Counted from the first letter of the stretch, positions 39,391 through 49,968 are shown. The stretch: DNA of 64,000 bases from Quatrionicoccus australiensis (GCF_020510425.1 NZ_JAHBAH010000001.1:806001-870000); one strand, 5' to 3'. Numbers and translations are program-made. The notes: a model not told the origin generated them from the sequence alone.

Positions 39391-40224
39391 TCATTCCTGA
39401 CGTATCCGCAGGAAGCTGGCAAAACGCGGCAGCCCCTTGGCAGTCAGATCACGGTAGCGATAAGTCACCGTCACGCCGAGCGGCGGCGGGTCGCGCCGCT
39501 GCGCATCGCTCAAGCCGCTGCCCAGCGCAAACTCGCGCCCGTCCGGCGTGCGCACGCGCAAGGCGCCGAGCTGACCGAGATACTTGCCCTTGCCCGGCAG
39601 ATGCGCGATGACCGCTGCCTCGGCATCGGCCCAGGGCTTCATCTTGAGCAGCACGTCACTGCGCCCGGTGACATAGGGTGCGTCCGCCAGATGCAGCATC
39701 AAGCCTTCGCCGCCGGCCGCAACGACGGTCTTGAAACGTTTTTCGAGTTCCGACCGGTCGACCACCGGAAACTGCCCGATTTCAGCCAGCCAGGGCACGC
39801 TGGCCTGCGCCACCAGTTGCCGGATCGCCACGGCCCGTTCGCTGAAACTGCCGGGCGCACCGGGCAGTTCGAAGATCATGTAGCGCACTGCCCGCCATTC
39901 GGCGTCGTCCGGCTGTTCGCGCCGGACCATGCCGGACAGGCGCTCGAACTGGCCGCGCCCCAGCCACAACTCGCCGTCGAGCGGCGTTTTCGGCAAGGCG
40001 GCGATGAACCAGGCCGGTGCCGGCACCACATTGCCGCTGCGAAAACGCAGGACTTCGCCATCCCAGATCGCACGCACGCCATCGAGTTTTTCGCTGACCA
40101 GATAGCGGGAAACATCGACCTGGCCGCGATAGATTTCGGCGAGCAGGATGACCGGCACCTCGCCTGCCGCGAACGCCGGCAGCAGCGTCACGCCGAGCAG
40201 CAAGGCGCTCAGCAGGCTGCGCAT
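39391..40224 (-). CDS. ligE: Periplasmic ATP-dependent DNA ligase (Lig E type)
   Basis: 277 aa with a signal peptide (LLSALLLGVTLLPAFAAG), so the enzyme is likely periplasmic. Adenylation motif I is SEKLDGVRAIWDG (nucleophilic Lys), motif IV EGLMLHLADAPY and motif V LLKMKP. The OB domain at the C-terminus is small and has no zinc finger or other extras, as in minimal Lig E ligases of naturally competent bacteria. Joining or repair of imported DNA is the usual suggestion, not proven. Its ATG shares one base with the tyrA stop (TGATG), so it is coupled to tyrA. Confidence 0.9.
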   Translation of the reverse strand: MRSLLSALLLGVTLLPAFAAGEVPVILLAEIYRGQVDVSRYLVSEKLDGVRAIWDGEVLRFRSGNVVPAPAWFIAALPKTPLDGELWLGRGQFERLSGMVRREQPDDAEWRAVRYMIFELPGAPGSFSERAVAIRQLVAQASVPWLAEIGQFPVVDRSELEKRFKTVVAAGGEGLMLHLADAPYVTGRSDVLLKMKPWADAEAAVIAHLPGKGKYLGQLGALRVRTPDGREFALGSGLSDAQRRDPPPLGVTVTYRYRDLTAKGLPRFASFLRIRQE

Positions 40225-41105
40225 CAGTCCTCGCCGGCCCAGTCGCGGCGCGCCTGGCGGGCGATGCCGAAGATTTCTTCGAGACGCGCCCCGTCGTTGC
40301 GCGCCAGGGCCGTGCGCAATTCATCGAGCTGCGCCCGGTAGGAATCGAGTTCGCCGAGCAATGCCGCACGATTGGCGAGACAGATGTCACGCCACATTTC
40401 CGGGTGACTGGCGGCAATGCGCGTGAAATCGCGAAAACCGGAGGCGGCGAAGGTGAAGAAGATGTCGGCATCCTCGCGCACCGCGAGATCATGCACCAGC
40501 GCGAAGGAGAGCAGATGCGGCAGGTGGCTGACCGCGGCGAAGACGCGGTCGTGCGCTTCCGGCGTCAGTTCGTAGATGTCGGCGCCGCACAGCGACCAGG
40601 CGCGCTTGATGCGGTCTAGCGTGTCATCGCTGTTTTCCGGCAGGGGCGTGACAACGACCTTCCTGCCCTGATAGAGATCCCAGCGCGCCGCCGCCGGACC
40701 GCTGTTTTCGGCACCGGCAATCGGGTGTGCCGGCACGAACTGGCTGATCTTGTCGCCGAGCCCGGCGCGCGCTGCGGCGACCACGTCGCCCTTGGTCGAA
40801 CCGCCGTCGGTGACGATGGTGTTCGGCCCGAGATAGGGCGCGATCTTGGCGAAGATTTCCGGCATCTGGGCGACCGGCGTCGCGACCAGCACGATGTCGG
40901 CTTCCTCGATTTCATGCGTCGGGTTGATCCCGGCGCGGTCGATCACACCCAGCTGCTGCGCCGCCCGCAAGGTCGCCGGCGTGCGGCCGAAACCGACCAC
41001 CTCCTCGACCGCCCCGGCTTCTTTCAAGGCCAGCGCGAAGGAACCGCCGATCAGGCCGGTCCCGAAGATGATGACCTTGCCGAACTCGGGCATGCCGGCC
41101 GACAT
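40224..41105 (-). CDS. tyrA: Prephenate dehydrogenase
   Basis: 293 aa. FGTGLIGGSFALALKEAG NAD motif, then DGGSTKGDVV, VPAHPIAGAENSGPAAA with the catalytic His, and YQGRKVVVTPLPENSDD. No chorismate mutase or ACT domain, so it is a monofunctional TyrA; chorismate mutase is supplied by pheA. It makes 4-hydroxyphenylpyruvate for tyrosine. It follows hisC directly and precedes ligE. Confidence 0.94.
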   Translation of the reverse strand: MSAGMPEFGKVIIFGTGLIGGSFALALKEAGAVEEVVGFGRTPATLRAAQQLGVIDRAGINPTHEIEEADIVLVATPVAQMPEIFAKIAPYLGPNTIVTDGGSTKGDVVAAARAGLGDKISQFVPAHPIAGAENSGPAAARWDLYQGRKVVVTPLPENSDDTLDRIKRAWSLCGADIYELTPEAHDRVFAAVSHLPHLLSFALVHDLAVREDADIFFTFAASGFRDFTRIAASHPEMWRDICLANRAALLGELDSYRAQLDELRTALARNDGARLEEIFGIARQARRDWAGED

Positions 41106-42194
41106 TCAGAGGGCCTTTTCCAGGGCCTCCAGGAACCTGGAGTTCTCGGCCGCCGTACCGATCGTCACGCGCAGCCATTCGGGCAGGCCGTAACCGGCAA
41201 TCGGCCGGACGATGACGCCCTGCTGCAGCAGCTTCTGGTTGACCGCCGCCGCGTCGCCCGCCTTGAAGGTGACGAAATTGCCGTGCGGCTTGATGTACTC
41301 GAGACCGAGCTTTTCCAGACCGGCAACGATCTGCGCCATGCCGCTGCGGTTCAGCTCGTAACTCGCCCGCAGGAATTCGTCGTCGCCAAGCGCCGCAATC
41401 GCCCCGGCCAGCGCCAGGTTATTGACGTTGAACGGCTGACGGACGCGATTCATCAGGTCCGCCACCTCCGGCGAAGCCAGCCCGTAACCGATGCGCAGAC
41501 CGGCCAGGCCGTAGATCTTGGACAGCGTGCGGCAAACCACGAGATTGGGAAAATCCTTGATCCAGCCGGCGACATCGACGCGGTCAGCCGGTGGCAGGTA
41601 TTCGTTGTAGGCCTCGTCGAGCACGACGACGACATCCCTGGGCACGCTTTCGAGGAAGGCACGCACTTCCGGATAGGGCAGGAAGTTGCCGGTCGGGTTG
41701 TTCGGATTGGCAATCCAGATCAGGCGCGTATCGGGGCGGATCGCGGCACGCATCGCGGCGAGGTCGTGACCGTAATCCTTGGCCGGTACGGCGATCAGTT
41801 CCGCACCGGTCGACAGCGTCGCCAGCGGGTAAACCGCGAAAGCGTGTTGGGCAAAGATCGCCGAGCGACCAGGCGCCAGGAAGACGCGGGCGATCAGGTC
41901 GAGCACGTCGTTCGAACCGTTGCCGAGCACGACCTGGCTTTGCGCCACGCCAGCCCGGGTCGCCACCGCCTTGATCAGGTCGAACTGATCGGGATAGCGC
42001 TCGATGCCGTCAATCGCGGCAGCCACGGCCAGCTTGGCCTTCGGGCTCATGCCGAGCGGATTCTCGTTGGAAGCCAGCTTGACGATGCTTTCAACCGGAA
42101 TGCCCATTTCGCGGGCCAGTTCGGTGATCGGCTTGCCCGGCTGGTAGGCGGAAATGGCGCGCACGTAGGGCAGCGCCTGTTCGACAAGACTCAT
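41106..42194 (-). CDS. hisC: Histidinol-phosphate aminotransferase
   Basis: 362 aa PLP aminotransferase. N-terminal YQPGKPITELARE, SNENPLGMSPKAK, and PLP Lys in RTLSKIYGLAGLRIGYG, plus C-terminal FGVRPI-like IVRPIAGYGLPEWLRVTIG. Within the aromatic block between pheA and tyrA it probably also serves as aromatic aminotransferase, as known for related HisC/TyrB-like enzymes (inference). Confidence 0.93.
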   Translation of the reverse strand: MSLVEQALPYVRAISAYQPGKPITELAREMGIPVESIVKLASNENPLGMSPKAKLAVAAAIDGIERYPDQFDLIKAVATRAGVAQSQVVLGNGSNDVLDLIARVFLAPGRSAIFAQHAFAVYPLATLSTGAELIAVPAKDYGHDLAAMRAAIRPDTRLIWIANPNNPTGNFLPYPEVRAFLESVPRDVVVVLDEAYNEYLPPADRVDVAGWIKDFPNLVVCRTLSKIYGLAGLRIGYGLASPEVADLMNRVRQPFNVNNLALAGAIAALGDDEFLRASYELNRSGMAQIVAGLEKLGLEYIKPHGNFVTFKAGDAAAVNQKLLQQGVIVRPIAGYGLPEWLRVTIGTAAENSRFLEALEKAL

Positions 42195-42204
42195 GCGGTA
42201 TTCC

Positions 42205-43296
42205 TCAGTAAACGGCGAGCGGGTAGGACCCGAGAATTTTCAGATAGGCGGCATTCTTGGCCAGCCCGTCGAGCGCCGCCTTAACGGCCGGCTCGTCGCG
42301 ATGCCCTTCGACATCGACGTAGAAAACGTATTCCCAAAGCGCATTGCGCGCCGGCCGCGACTCGAGGCGCGACATCGAGACGCCGCTGGTCGAAAAGGGC
42401 AGCAGCAGTTCATGCAGGGAGCCGGTACGGTTCGGTGCCGACATGATCAGCGAGGTCTTGTCGCGCCCGGACGGACCGGCATCGTGCTTGCCGAGCACAA
42501 GGAAGCGCGTCGTGTTGTTCGGCTCGTCCTCGATGTTCTCGACCAGCTTGGGCAGCTTGAAACGCTCCGCCGCCGCTTCACCGGCAATCGCGGCAACACC
42601 AGACTCTTCGGCCGCCATCTGCGCTGCCAGCGAGTTGCTCGCCACTGAAATACGCGGCACGCCCGGCAGATGGTGATTCAGCCATTCGTGACACTGCGCC
42701 AGCGACTGGGCGTGCGAATAAATCTTGGTGATTTTGCCGAGATCCGTCTCGTTCGAGAGCAGGTTCTGGTGGATGCGCAGCACCACTTCGCCGCAAATCT
42801 TGAGTTGCGTGCCGAGCAGCAGATCCATGGTGCGACCGACCGCGCCTTCGGTCGAATTCTCGACCGGCACCACGGCGTAATGCGCATGCCCGGATTCAAC
42901 TTCACGGAAGACGTCGTCGATCGAGGCCTGCGGCAGCAGGCGGGCGGCGTGCCCGAAATGCTTGGTCGCGGCGCTGCCGGTAAAGGAACCGAGCGGCCCG
43001 AGGAAGGAGATACCGAGCGGCTCTTCGAGCGACAGGCAGGCCGACATCACTTCACGGAAGAAGAAGGTGATGTTCTCGCCCGGCAGCGGGCCGGGGTTGG
43101 CGTCCTGCAAGCGACGCAGCACCTGGGCTTCGCGCTCCGGCCGGTAGATGTGGCCGGCTGCGCCATGCTCGGCCTTGATTTCGCCGACCTTCTGGGCGCA
43201 GCGGGCACGGGCATTCAGCAGGCGCAGCAACTCGGCATCGATGCCGTCGATTTCGGCGCGGACGCCGGCCAGGGCCTGGGTAAGAGCGTCACTCAT
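42205..43296 (-). CDS. pheA: Chorismate mutase / prephenate dehydratase (P-protein)
   Basis: 363 aa with three parts: AroQ-type mutase (about 1-95: IDGIDAELLRLLNARARCAQKVGEIKAEHG), prephenate dehydratase (about 95-275: FLGPLGSFTGSAATKHFG, VPVENSTEGAVGRTMDLL, NTTRFLVLGK) and ACT regulatory domain (about 285-363: PNRTGSLHELLLPFSTSGVSMSRLESRPAR, which carries the ESRP phenylalanine-binding motif). Phe feedback inhibition is therefore expected. Follows serC by 6 bases. Confidence 0.96.
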   Translation of the reverse strand: MSDALTQALAGVRAEIDGIDAELLRLLNARARCAQKVGEIKAEHGAAGHIYRPEREAQVLRRLQDANPGPLPGENITFFFREVMSACLSLEEPLGISFLGPLGSFTGSAATKHFGHAARLLPQASIDDVFREVESGHAHYAVVPVENSTEGAVGRTMDLLLGTQLKICGEVVLRIHQNLLSNETDLGKITKIYSHAQSLAQCHEWLNHHLPGVPRISVASNSLAAQMAAEESGVAAIAGEAAAERFKLPKLVENIEDEPNNTTRFLVLGKHDAGPSGRDKTSLIMSAPNRTGSLHELLLPFSTSGVSMSRLESRPARNALWEYVFYVDVEGHRDEPAVKAALDGLAKNAAYLKILGSYPLAVY

Positions 43297-43302
43297 GCGG
43301 GG

Positions 43303-44388
43303 TCAAGCCTTGCGTTGGGCGAAATCGTTCATGAAGGCCACCAGCGCCTGCACGGCTTCCAGCGACACGGCGTTGTAGATCGAGGCGCGCATGCCGCCAA
43401 CCGACTTGTGGCCCTTCAGCGAAGCCAGGCCGGCCGCTTTCGACTCGGCCAGGAAGGCAGCATCGAGCTCGGAATTGGCGAGCACGAAAGGCACATTCAT
43501 GCGCGAACGGCAATCGGGATCGACCGGGTTGCTGTAGAAGCCGCCCGACTGGTCGATGGCGTCGTACAAAATGCGTGCTTTTTCGGCGTTGACCGCATCG
43601 ATGCCGGCCAGACCGCCCTGCTTCTTCAGCCACTGAAAAACCAGGCCGGCGATGTAGATGCCGTAGGTCGGTGGCGTGTTGAGCATCGAGCCGTTCTCGG
43701 CCATCACCGCATAGTCCATGACCGTCGGAATATTCAGCGGCGCCATGCCGAGCAGGTCTTCACGGATGATGACCAGGGTCAGGCCGGACGGGCCGATGTT
43801 CTTCTGCGCGCCGGCATAGATCAGGCCGAATTTCTCGACATTGACCGGGCGCGACAGGATGTGCGACGACATGTCGACCACCAGCGGCACACCAGTATCG
43901 GCAATACGCTGCGCGGGAATCTCGACACCGTGGATGGTCTCGTTGGTACAGACGTGCAGATAGGCGGCAAACGGGTCGAGCTTGATTTCCTCAGCCGTCG
44001 GCAGACGGGTGAAACCGCTCTCCTCGGTCGTCGCGGCACAACGTACCGTACCGATGCGCTGCGCTTCCTTGTAGGCCTTCTTCGACCATGAGCCGGTCAC
44101 GATGTAGTCGGCCGAACGTCCGGCCAGCAGGTTCATCGGGATCTGCGCGAACTGCTGCGTCGCACCGCCCTGCAGGAACAGCACCTTGTAATTGGCAGGG
44201 ATGCCCATCAACTCGCGCAGATCGGCTTCGGCCTGCTCGAGAATGGACGTGAACTCCTTGCCGCGATGGCTCATTTCCATGACGCTGCAACCGGCGCCAT
44301 GCCAGTTGAGCAGCTCTTCCTGCGCCTGCTTGAGAACTTCTTCAGGAAGCGCAGCCGGGCCGGCGCTGAAATTCCAGATTCGAGTCAT
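43303..44388 (-). CDS. serC: Phosphoserine aminotransferase
   Basis: 361 aa. [22 protein letters not shown] Lys in IYAGAQKNIGPSGLTLVII, SEC-like SMLNTPPTYGIYIAGLV. Makes 3-phosphoserine and, in pyridoxine synthesis, phosphohydroxythreonine. Its ATG shares a base with the gyrA stop (TGATG), so it is translationally linked to gyrA. Conserved position before pheA. Confidence 0.97.
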   Translation of the reverse strand: MTRIWNFSAGPAALPEEVLKQAQEELLNWHGAGCSVMEMSHRGKEFTSILEQAEADLRELMGIPANYKVLFLQGGATQQFAQIPMNLLAGRSADYIVTGSWSKKAYKEAQRIGTVRCAATTEESGFTRLPTAEEIKLDPFAAYLHVCTNETIHGVEIPAQRIADTGVPLVVDMSSHILSRPVNVEKFGLIYAGAQKNIGPSGLTLVIIREDLLGMAPLNIPTVMDYAVMAENGSMLNTPPTYGIYIAGLVFQWLKKQGGLAGIDAVNAEKARILYDAIDQSGGFYSNPVDPDCRSRMNVPFVLANSELDAAFLAESKAAGLASLKGHKSVGGMRASIYNAVSLEAVQALVAFMNDFAQRKA

Positions 44389-47045
44389 CAGACCTCTCCA
44401 CCTTCGTTGCTCTCACCTTCGCTTGCTGCCGCTTCATCACCAGCAGGGGCCGGCGTTTCAGCAGCTGCCTCGGCAACAACTTCAGCTTCGGCTTCGGCAT
44501 CAACCTCGGCAACCGATTCGGCAACCTTTTCGAGGCCGGCCAGCTTTTCGCCTTCATCAAGCGAGATCAGCGTCACGCCCTGCGTGGCCCGACCCATGCC
44601 GCGGATTTCCGCGACGCGGGTGCGAATCAGCACACCACCGGTGGTGATCAGCATGATTTCGTCGTCATCACCCACCAGCTTGGCACCAACCACGTTACCG
44701 TTGCGCTCGCTGTCGGCAATGGCGCGCACGCCCTGGGTACCGCGGCCAGAGTGGCGGAAATCGGCCAAAACGGTACGTTTACCGTAGCCGTTCTCGGTCG
44801 CCACCAGCACGGTCGCCTGGTCGCTCTCGGCAACCAGCAGCGAGATGACCGACTGGCCTTCCTGCAGCTTCATGCCGCGCACACCACGGGCGCCACGGCC
44901 CATCGGACGGACATCTTCTTCGTCGAACCAGACCGCCTTGCCGGCATCCGACACCAGCACGATGTCGCTCTGGCCGGTGGTCAGCTCGACGCCGACCAGG
45001 ATGTCGCCCTCGTCCAGTGCCACGGCGATGATGCCGGCCTTGCGCGGATTGGAGAAGTCGGACAGTGGCGTCTTCTTGACCGTACCCATCACGGTCGCCA
45101 TGAAGATGTACTGGTCGTCGGAGAATTCCTTGACCGGCAGCACGGCATTGATGCGTTCGCCTTCCTCGAGCGGGAAGAGATTGACGATCGGCTTGCCGCG
45201 ACTGGTCCGGCTGCCCTGCGGCGCTTCGTAGACCTTGAGCCAGTAGCAGCGGCCGCGATTCGAGAAGCACAGGATGTAGTCGTGCGTATTGGCGACGAAC
45301 AGGTGATCGACGAAATCCTCATCCTTGATCGCTGCCGCCTGCTTGCCGCGTCCGCCGCGCTTCTGGGCGCGGTAATCGGCGAGCGGCTGGGCCTTGATGT
45401 AGCCACCGTGCGACAGGGTAACCACCATGTCCATCGGCGTGATGAAGTCTTCGATGCCGAGTTCCTGCGTGTGCAGCACGATTTCGGAGCGACGCTCGTC
45501 GCCGAACTGCTCGCGGATCGCGGTCAGTTCGGTCACGATGATTTCGGTGATGCGTTGCGGCTTGGCCAGGATGTCGAGCAGATCAAGGATCTTGGCCATG
45601 ACGTCCTTGTACTCGCTGACGATCTTGTCCTGCTCGAGACCGGTCAGGCGTTGCAGACGCAGTTCGAGAATGGCCTGGGCCTGAGCATCGGACAGGCGAT
45701 AGCCCTGCTCCGACAAACCGAACTCGGGCGCCAGACCGTCCGGACGCGAGGCGTCCGACGAAGCCCGCACCAGCATTTCCTCGACCACCGGGCTGCGCCA
45801 CTGGCGCTCCATCAGGCCGCGCTTGGCGTCCGGCGGCGTCGGCGCGGCCTTGATCAGGGCGATGATTTCATCGACATTGGACAGCGCGACCGCCAGACCT
45901 TCGAGGATGTGACCGCGTTCGCGCGCCTTGCGCAATTCGAACACGGTACGCCGGGTGACGACTTCGCGGCGGTGCGACAGGAAGCACTCGAGCAGTTGCT
46001 TGAGATTGAGCAGGCGCGGCTGGCCATCGACCAGCGCCACCATGTTCATGCCGAAGGTGTCCTGCAACTGCGTCTGCTTGTACAGGTTGTTGAGGATGAC
46101 CTCGCCGACTTCGCCACGCTTCAGTTCGATGACGACGCGCATGCCGGACTTGTCCGACTCGTCGCGAATATCCGAGATGCCTTCGATCTTCTTCTCGTTG
46201 ACCAGTTCGGCGATCTTCTCGATCAGCGACTTCTTGTTAACCTGGTAGGGAATCTCGTCGACAATCAGCGCCTGCCGGCCGTTGCCCTTGTCCATGTCTT
46301 CGAAGTGGGTGCGGGCACGCATGATGACGCGACCACGCCCGGTCTTGTAACCTTCGCGCACCCCCATCACGCCATAGATCAGCGCAGCAGTCGGGAAGTC
46401 CGGCGCAGGGATGTACTCGATCAGGTCGTCGATCGAAATCGCCGGATTCTCGAGCAGCGCCAGGCAACCAGCAATGACTTCGTTGAGGTTGTGCGGCGGG
46501 ATGTTGGTCGCCATACCCACGGCAATCCCGGACGAACCGTTGATCAGCAGGTTGGGGATACGCGCCGGCATGACCAGCGGCTCGTTTTCCGAACCGTCGT
46601 AGTTCGGTCCGAAATCGACGGTTTCCTTGTCGAGGTCTTCCAGCAACTGATGCCCGATCTTGGCCATGCGCACTTCGGTGTAACGCATTGCCGCCGCGCT
46701 GTCGCCGTCGACCGAACCGAAGTTGCCCTGACCATCGACCAGCATGTAACGCAGCGAAAAATCCTGCGCCATGCGAACAATGGTTTCATAGACTGCGGAG
46801 TCGCCGTGCGGGTGATACTTACCGATCACGTCACCGACGATACGCGCCGATTTCTTGTAGGCCTTGTTCCAGTCGTTGTTCAGCTCGTGCATCGCGAACA
46901 GTACGCGGCGATGCACCGGTTTCAGGCCGTCGCGCGCATCTGGCAGCGCCCGGCCGACGATCACGCTCATCGCGTAATCGAGATAGGAACGCCGCATCTC
47001 GTCTTCGAGGCTGATCGGCAGAGTTTCTTTGGCGAATTGGTCCAT
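44388..47045 (-). CDS. gyrA: DNA gyrase subunit A
   Basis: 885 aa. Quinolone-resistance region [19 protein letters not shown] has Ser at the usual resistance position and Glu at the next (Asp in E. coli, natural variation). Catalytic Tyr in [10 protein letters not shown], GyrA box QKRGGRGK, and the beta-pinwheel with repeated GxGxRxxLxxxR-like blocks ([21 protein letters not shown]). The tail is unusually acidic and Ala-rich ([29 protein letters not shown]). It is the expected target of the CcdB toxin in this window. Confidence 0.97.
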   Translation of the reverse strand: MDQFAKETLPISLEDEMRRSYLDYAMSVIVGRALPDARDGLKPVHRRVLFAMHELNNDWNKAYKKSARIVGDVIGKYHPHGDSAVYETIVRMAQDFSLRYMLVDGQGNFGSVDGDSAAAMRYTEVRMAKIGHQLLEDLDKETVDFGPNYDGSENEPLVMPARIPNLLINGSSGIAVGMATNIPPHNLNEVIAGCLALLENPAISIDDLIEYIPAPDFPTAALIYGVMGVREGYKTGRGRVIMRARTHFEDMDKGNGRQALIVDEIPYQVNKKSLIEKIAELVNEKKIEGISDIRDESDKSGMRVVIELKRGEVGEVILNNLYKQTQLQDTFGMNMVALVDGQPRLLNLKQLLECFLSHRREVVTRRTVFELRKARERGHILEGLAVALSNVDEIIALIKAAPTPPDAKRGLMERQWRSPVVEEMLVRASSDASRPDGLAPEFGLSEQGYRLSDAQAQAILELRLQRLTGLEQDKIVSEYKDVMAKILDLLDILAKPQRITEIIVTELTAIREQFGDERRSEIVLHTQELGIEDFITPMDMVVTLSHGGYIKAQPLADYRAQKRGGRGKQAAAIKDEDFVDHLFVANTHDYILCFSNRGRCYWLKVYEAPQGSRTSRGKPIVNLFPLEEGERINAVLPVKEFSDDQYIFMATVMGTVKKTPLSDFSNPRKAGIIAVALDEGDILVGVELTTGQSDIVLVSDAGKAVWFDEEDVRPMGRGARGVRGMKLQEGQSVISLLVAESDQATVLVATENGYGKRTVLADFRHSGRGTQGVRAIADSERNGNVVGAKLVGDDDEIMLITTGGVLIRTRVAEIRGMGRATQGVTLISLDEGEKLAGLEKVAESVAEVDAEAEAEVVAEAAAETPAPAGDEAAASEGESNEGGEV

Positions 47046-47143
47046 GTCTCACAATCGCACCGCTTGCGCGATGCCTTATTGGTTGAATTGAGCGTAATTT
47101 GCTATTTTACCACGCCCCAACCAATGAGCAGACGCCGTTTTCC

Positions 47144-48469
47144 ATGACAACAACACCTGAATCCATCGACCTCCTGATCGAATCCCGCTGGGTCGCAGCG
47201 GTCGACCCTGATGTTGTGCTCAAAAACCATGCCGTCGCCGTGCATAACGGCCGCATTCTGGCCATCCTGCCAAGCGGTGAAGCTCGCCTGCGCTACCAGG
47301 CAAAACAACGCGTCCAGCTCGACGACCACATCCTGATTCCCGGCCTGATCAACCTGCACACCCACGCCGCGATGTCGCTGATGCGCGGCATCGCCGACGA
47401 TCTGCCGCTGATGGACTGGTTGCAGAAGCATATCTGGCCGACCGAAGCCGCCCACATGTCACCGCAGTTCGTACTCGACGGCACGCGTCTGGCCTGCGCG
47501 GAAATGCTCAAGGGCGGCATCACCTGCTTCAACGACATGTATTTCTTCCCCGATGCCGCCGCGACAGCCGCCAGCGAATTCGGCATGCGCGCCGCCCTCG
47601 GCATCACGACGCTCGAATTCCCGACGCCATACGCCAGCGATGCCGACGATTACATCAACAAGGGACTGGCAGTCCGCGAAAAATGGCTGGACAACCCGCA
47701 GATCAGTTTCTGCCTGGCACCGCACGCACCGTACACAGTGTCGGATGCGACCTTCGAGCGCCTCCAGACGCTCTCGGCGCAAATGAATCTGCCCATCCAC
47801 TGCCACATTCACGAAACCCGGCACGAAGTCGAGGAAAGCCATCGCCAGCACCAGCAAGGCCCGCTCGCCCGCCTGCACAAACTCGGCCTGCTCGGCCCCG
47901 GCTTCATTGGTGTACATGCCGTACATCTCACCGAGGACGAACTGCAACTGCTCGCCAAAACCGGTTGCAGCATCGCGCACTGCCCGACTTCCAACCTGAA
48001 ACTGGCGAGCGGCATTGCCCCTGTGGCAAGAATGAGACAACTGGACATCAATATCGGACTCGGCACGGACGGCGCGGCGAGCAACAACCGCCTCGACCTG
48101 TTCGGTGAAATGCGCCTCGCCGCCCTGCTCGCCAAGGGCAGCACCGGCGACGCCAGCGCCCTGCCAGCCCATGCCGCATTGCGCATGGCCACCCTGAACG
48201 GCGCCATCGCACTGGGACTCGGCCATGAAATCGGCTCCATTACCCCAGGCAAGGCCGCCGATCTTTGCGCGATCAGCCTTGGCGCCCTTGAAACCCAACC
48301 CTGCTTCGACCCGGTGTCACATCTCGTACATGTTGCAGGGCGAGAATGCGTCACGCATGCCTGGGTGGCCGGAAAGTGTTGCGTAGAGCACAAAACTTTA
48401 CTCGCGAACGGCCAAAATGACTTGGAATCAGCGATTGCCCTATGGCAAAATAGGTTGGAAGTCCGCTAG
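47144..48469 (+). CDS. mtaD: 5-methylthioadenosine/S-adenosylhomocysteine deaminase-type amidohydrolase
   Basis: 441 aa from MTTTPESIDLLIES; the frame is open 45 bases further up but without a better start. Metal site LHTHAAMSLMRG, second His in CHIHETRHEVEES, HAVHLTEDE, and Asp in GLGTDGAASNN. This is the TRZ/ATZ group that deaminates methylthioadenosine or SAH; exact substrate cannot be read. Divergent from gyrA (98 bases), upstream of an OmpA gene and ubiG, an order common in betaproteobacteria. Confidence 0.85.
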   Translation: MTTTPESIDLLIESRWVAAVDPDVVLKNHAVAVHNGRILAILPSGEARLRYQAKQRVQLDDHILIPGLINLHTHAAMSLMRGIADDLPLMDWLQKHIWPTEAAHMSPQFVLDGTRLACAEMLKGGITCFNDMYFFPDAAATAASEFGMRAALGITTLEFPTPYASDADDYINKGLAVREKWLDNPQISFCLAPHAPYTVSDATFERLQTLSAQMNLPIHCHIHETRHEVEESHRQHQQGPLARLHKLGLLGPGFIGVHAVHLTEDELQLLAKTGCSIAHCPTSNLKLASGIAPVARMRQLDINIGLGTDGAASNNRLDLFGEMRLAALLAKGSTGDASALPAHAALRMATLNGAIALGLGHEIGSITPGKAADLCAISLGALETQPCFDPVSHLVHVAGRECVTHAWVAGKCCVEHKTLLANGQNDLESAIALWQNRLEVR

Positions 48470-48536
48470 GCGCCCTGTTTTCAGGTCAATTCGCGGGTCA
48501 AAGAGATTTTCAAATTTTCTTCAACGAGGGAAAACA

Positions 48537-49199
48537 ATGATCAAGAACATCGCCAAGAAATCACTGGTTGTCGCACTGCTGGCCGGCATCGGCTTCTCTG
48601 CTGTTGCCCAGGAACGTGTTTACGCCATCGACCAACGCGACACCGTCGTCAAGAGCGGTTTCGGCCTGTGCTGGCGTGATGGCTACTGGACCCCGGCTGC
48701 TGCCGCCAAGGACAAGGCCGGTTGCGAATGCGACAAGGACCTGCTGCCGGCTGAAGCCTGTGCCGCCCCGGCCGCCAAGGGCGCCGCTGCCGCTCCGGCC
48801 GTTGCCGGCGTGAAGCCGTCCGGTGAAAAGATCACCGTCGCCGCCGACGCCCTGTTCGACTTCAACAAGGCTGTCCTGCGCCCCGAAGGCAAGGCCAAGC
48901 TCGACGACGTCGTTGCCAAGTCCAAGGCCATCAAGCTCGAAGTGATCCTGGCCGTTGGCCACACCGACCGTATCGGTGGTGACGCCTACAACCAGAAGCT
49001 GTCGGAAAAGCGCGCTGCTGCCGTCAAGGAATACCTGGTTGCCAAGGGTATCGAAGCCAACCGTGTTTACACCGAAGGCAAGGGCGAAAAGCAACCGGTC
49101 ACCGGCGACAAGTGCAAGGGCAATGCCAAGACCAAGGCTCTGATCGACTGCCTGCAGCCGGATCGTCGCGTTGACATCGAAGTCATCGGCACCAAGTAA
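48537..49199 (+). CDS. OmpA-family outer-membrane protein
   Basis: 220 aa. Signal peptide ([18 protein letters not shown]), a short N-terminal region ([31 protein letters not shown]) with paired Cys residues, an Ala/Pro hinge, and a C-terminal OmpA domain ([49 protein letters not shown]) that binds peptidoglycan. It has no 8-strand barrel, so it is a periplasmic/OM linker protein of the type common in Rhodocyclaceae and Burkholderiales. Strong codon bias and a strong ribosome site indicate an abundant protein. Terminator follows. Confidence 0.9.
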   Translation: MIKNIAKKSLVVALLAGIGFSAVAQERVYAIDQRDTVVKSGFGLCWRDGYWTPAAAAKDKAGCECDKDLLPAEACAAPAAKGAAAAPAVAGVKPSGEKITVAADALFDFNKAVLRPEGKAKLDDVVAKSKAIKLEVILAVGHTDRIGGDAYNQKLSEKRAAAVKEYLVAKGIEANRVYTEGKGEKQPVTGDKCKGNAKTKALIDCLQPDRRVDIEVIGTK

Positions 49200-49216
49200 G
49201 CTGCCGACGCTTCAAC

Positions 49217-49243
49217 AAAAGCCCCGCAGTGCGGGGCTTTTTC
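49217..49243 (+). terminator. Terminator after the OmpA gene
   Basis: AAAAGCCCCGC-AGT-GCGGGGCTTTTTCTTTT: strong stem and T-run. Confidence 0.92.
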
Positions 49244-49269
49244 TTTTCAACCATTTTTTTGTGAATCCC

Positions 49270-49968
49270 ATGCTCAACGCCGACCCTGCCGAACTGGACA
49301 AATTTGGTGAACTCGCCCACCGCTGGTGGGACCCGAACAGCGAATTCAAACCGCTGCACGAGATCAATCCGCTGCGTCTCGACTGGATCGACCAGAACAT
49401 CGGCCTGGCCGGCAAACGCATCCTCGACGTCGGCTGCGGTGGCGGCCTGCTTTCCGAGGGCATGGCAGCACGTGGCGCCGAAGTGACCGGCATCGACCTT
49501 TCCGAAAAGCCGCTCGGCGTCGCCAAGTTGCACCTGCTCGAAACCGGGCAGAAGGTCGACTATCGCAAGATCGCCGTCGAACAGTTGGCCGAAGAGATGC
49601 CCGGCGCCTTTGACGCGGTGACCTGCCTCGAAATGCTCGAGCACGTACCGAACCCGTCGAGCATCGTCAGCGCCTGCTCCCGCCTGGTCAAACCCGGTGG
49701 CCAGGTCTTCTTCTCGACCCTGAACCGCAACCCGAAGTCCTACTTGTTCGCGGTGATCGGTGCCGAGTACATCCTCAACATGCTGCCCAAGGGCACGCAT
49801 GACTACGCCAAGTTCATCAAGCCGTCCGAGCTGTCGCGCTGGGCCAAGCTGGCCGGCCTGGAACCGGAAGAACTGATCGGCATGAGCTACAACCCGCTGA
49901 CGCAGCAGTATTCGCTCGGCCGCGACAGCAGCGTCAATTATCTGCTGCGTACGATCCGGAATGTTTGA
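49270..49968 (+). CDS. ubiG: Ubiquinone biosynthesis O-methyltransferase UbiG
   Basis: 232 aa. [22 protein letters not shown] start is typical of UbiG; a GTG 9 bases upstream is the alternative start. SAM motif [36 protein letters not shown], and [29 protein letters not shown] which is specific for UbiG. It does both O-methylations of ubiquinone. Overlaps gph by 8 bases. Confidence 0.96.
   Translation: MLNADPAELDKFGELAHRWWDPNSEFKPLHEINPLRLDWIDQNIGLAGKRILDVGCGGGLLSEGMAARGAEVTGIDLSEKPLGVAKLHLLETGQKVDYRKIAVEQLAEEMPGAFDAVTCLEMLEHVPNPSSIVSACSRLVKPGGQVFFSTLNRNPKSYLFAVIGAEYILNMLPKGTHDYAKFIKPSELSRWAKLAGLEPEELIGMSYNPLTQQYSLGRDSSVNYLLRTIRNV

Noticed and set aside
44751..47147. 798-codon open frame opposite gyrA
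   Set aside because: Antisense to a clear gyrA; length is only due to strong codon bias of GC-rich DNA.
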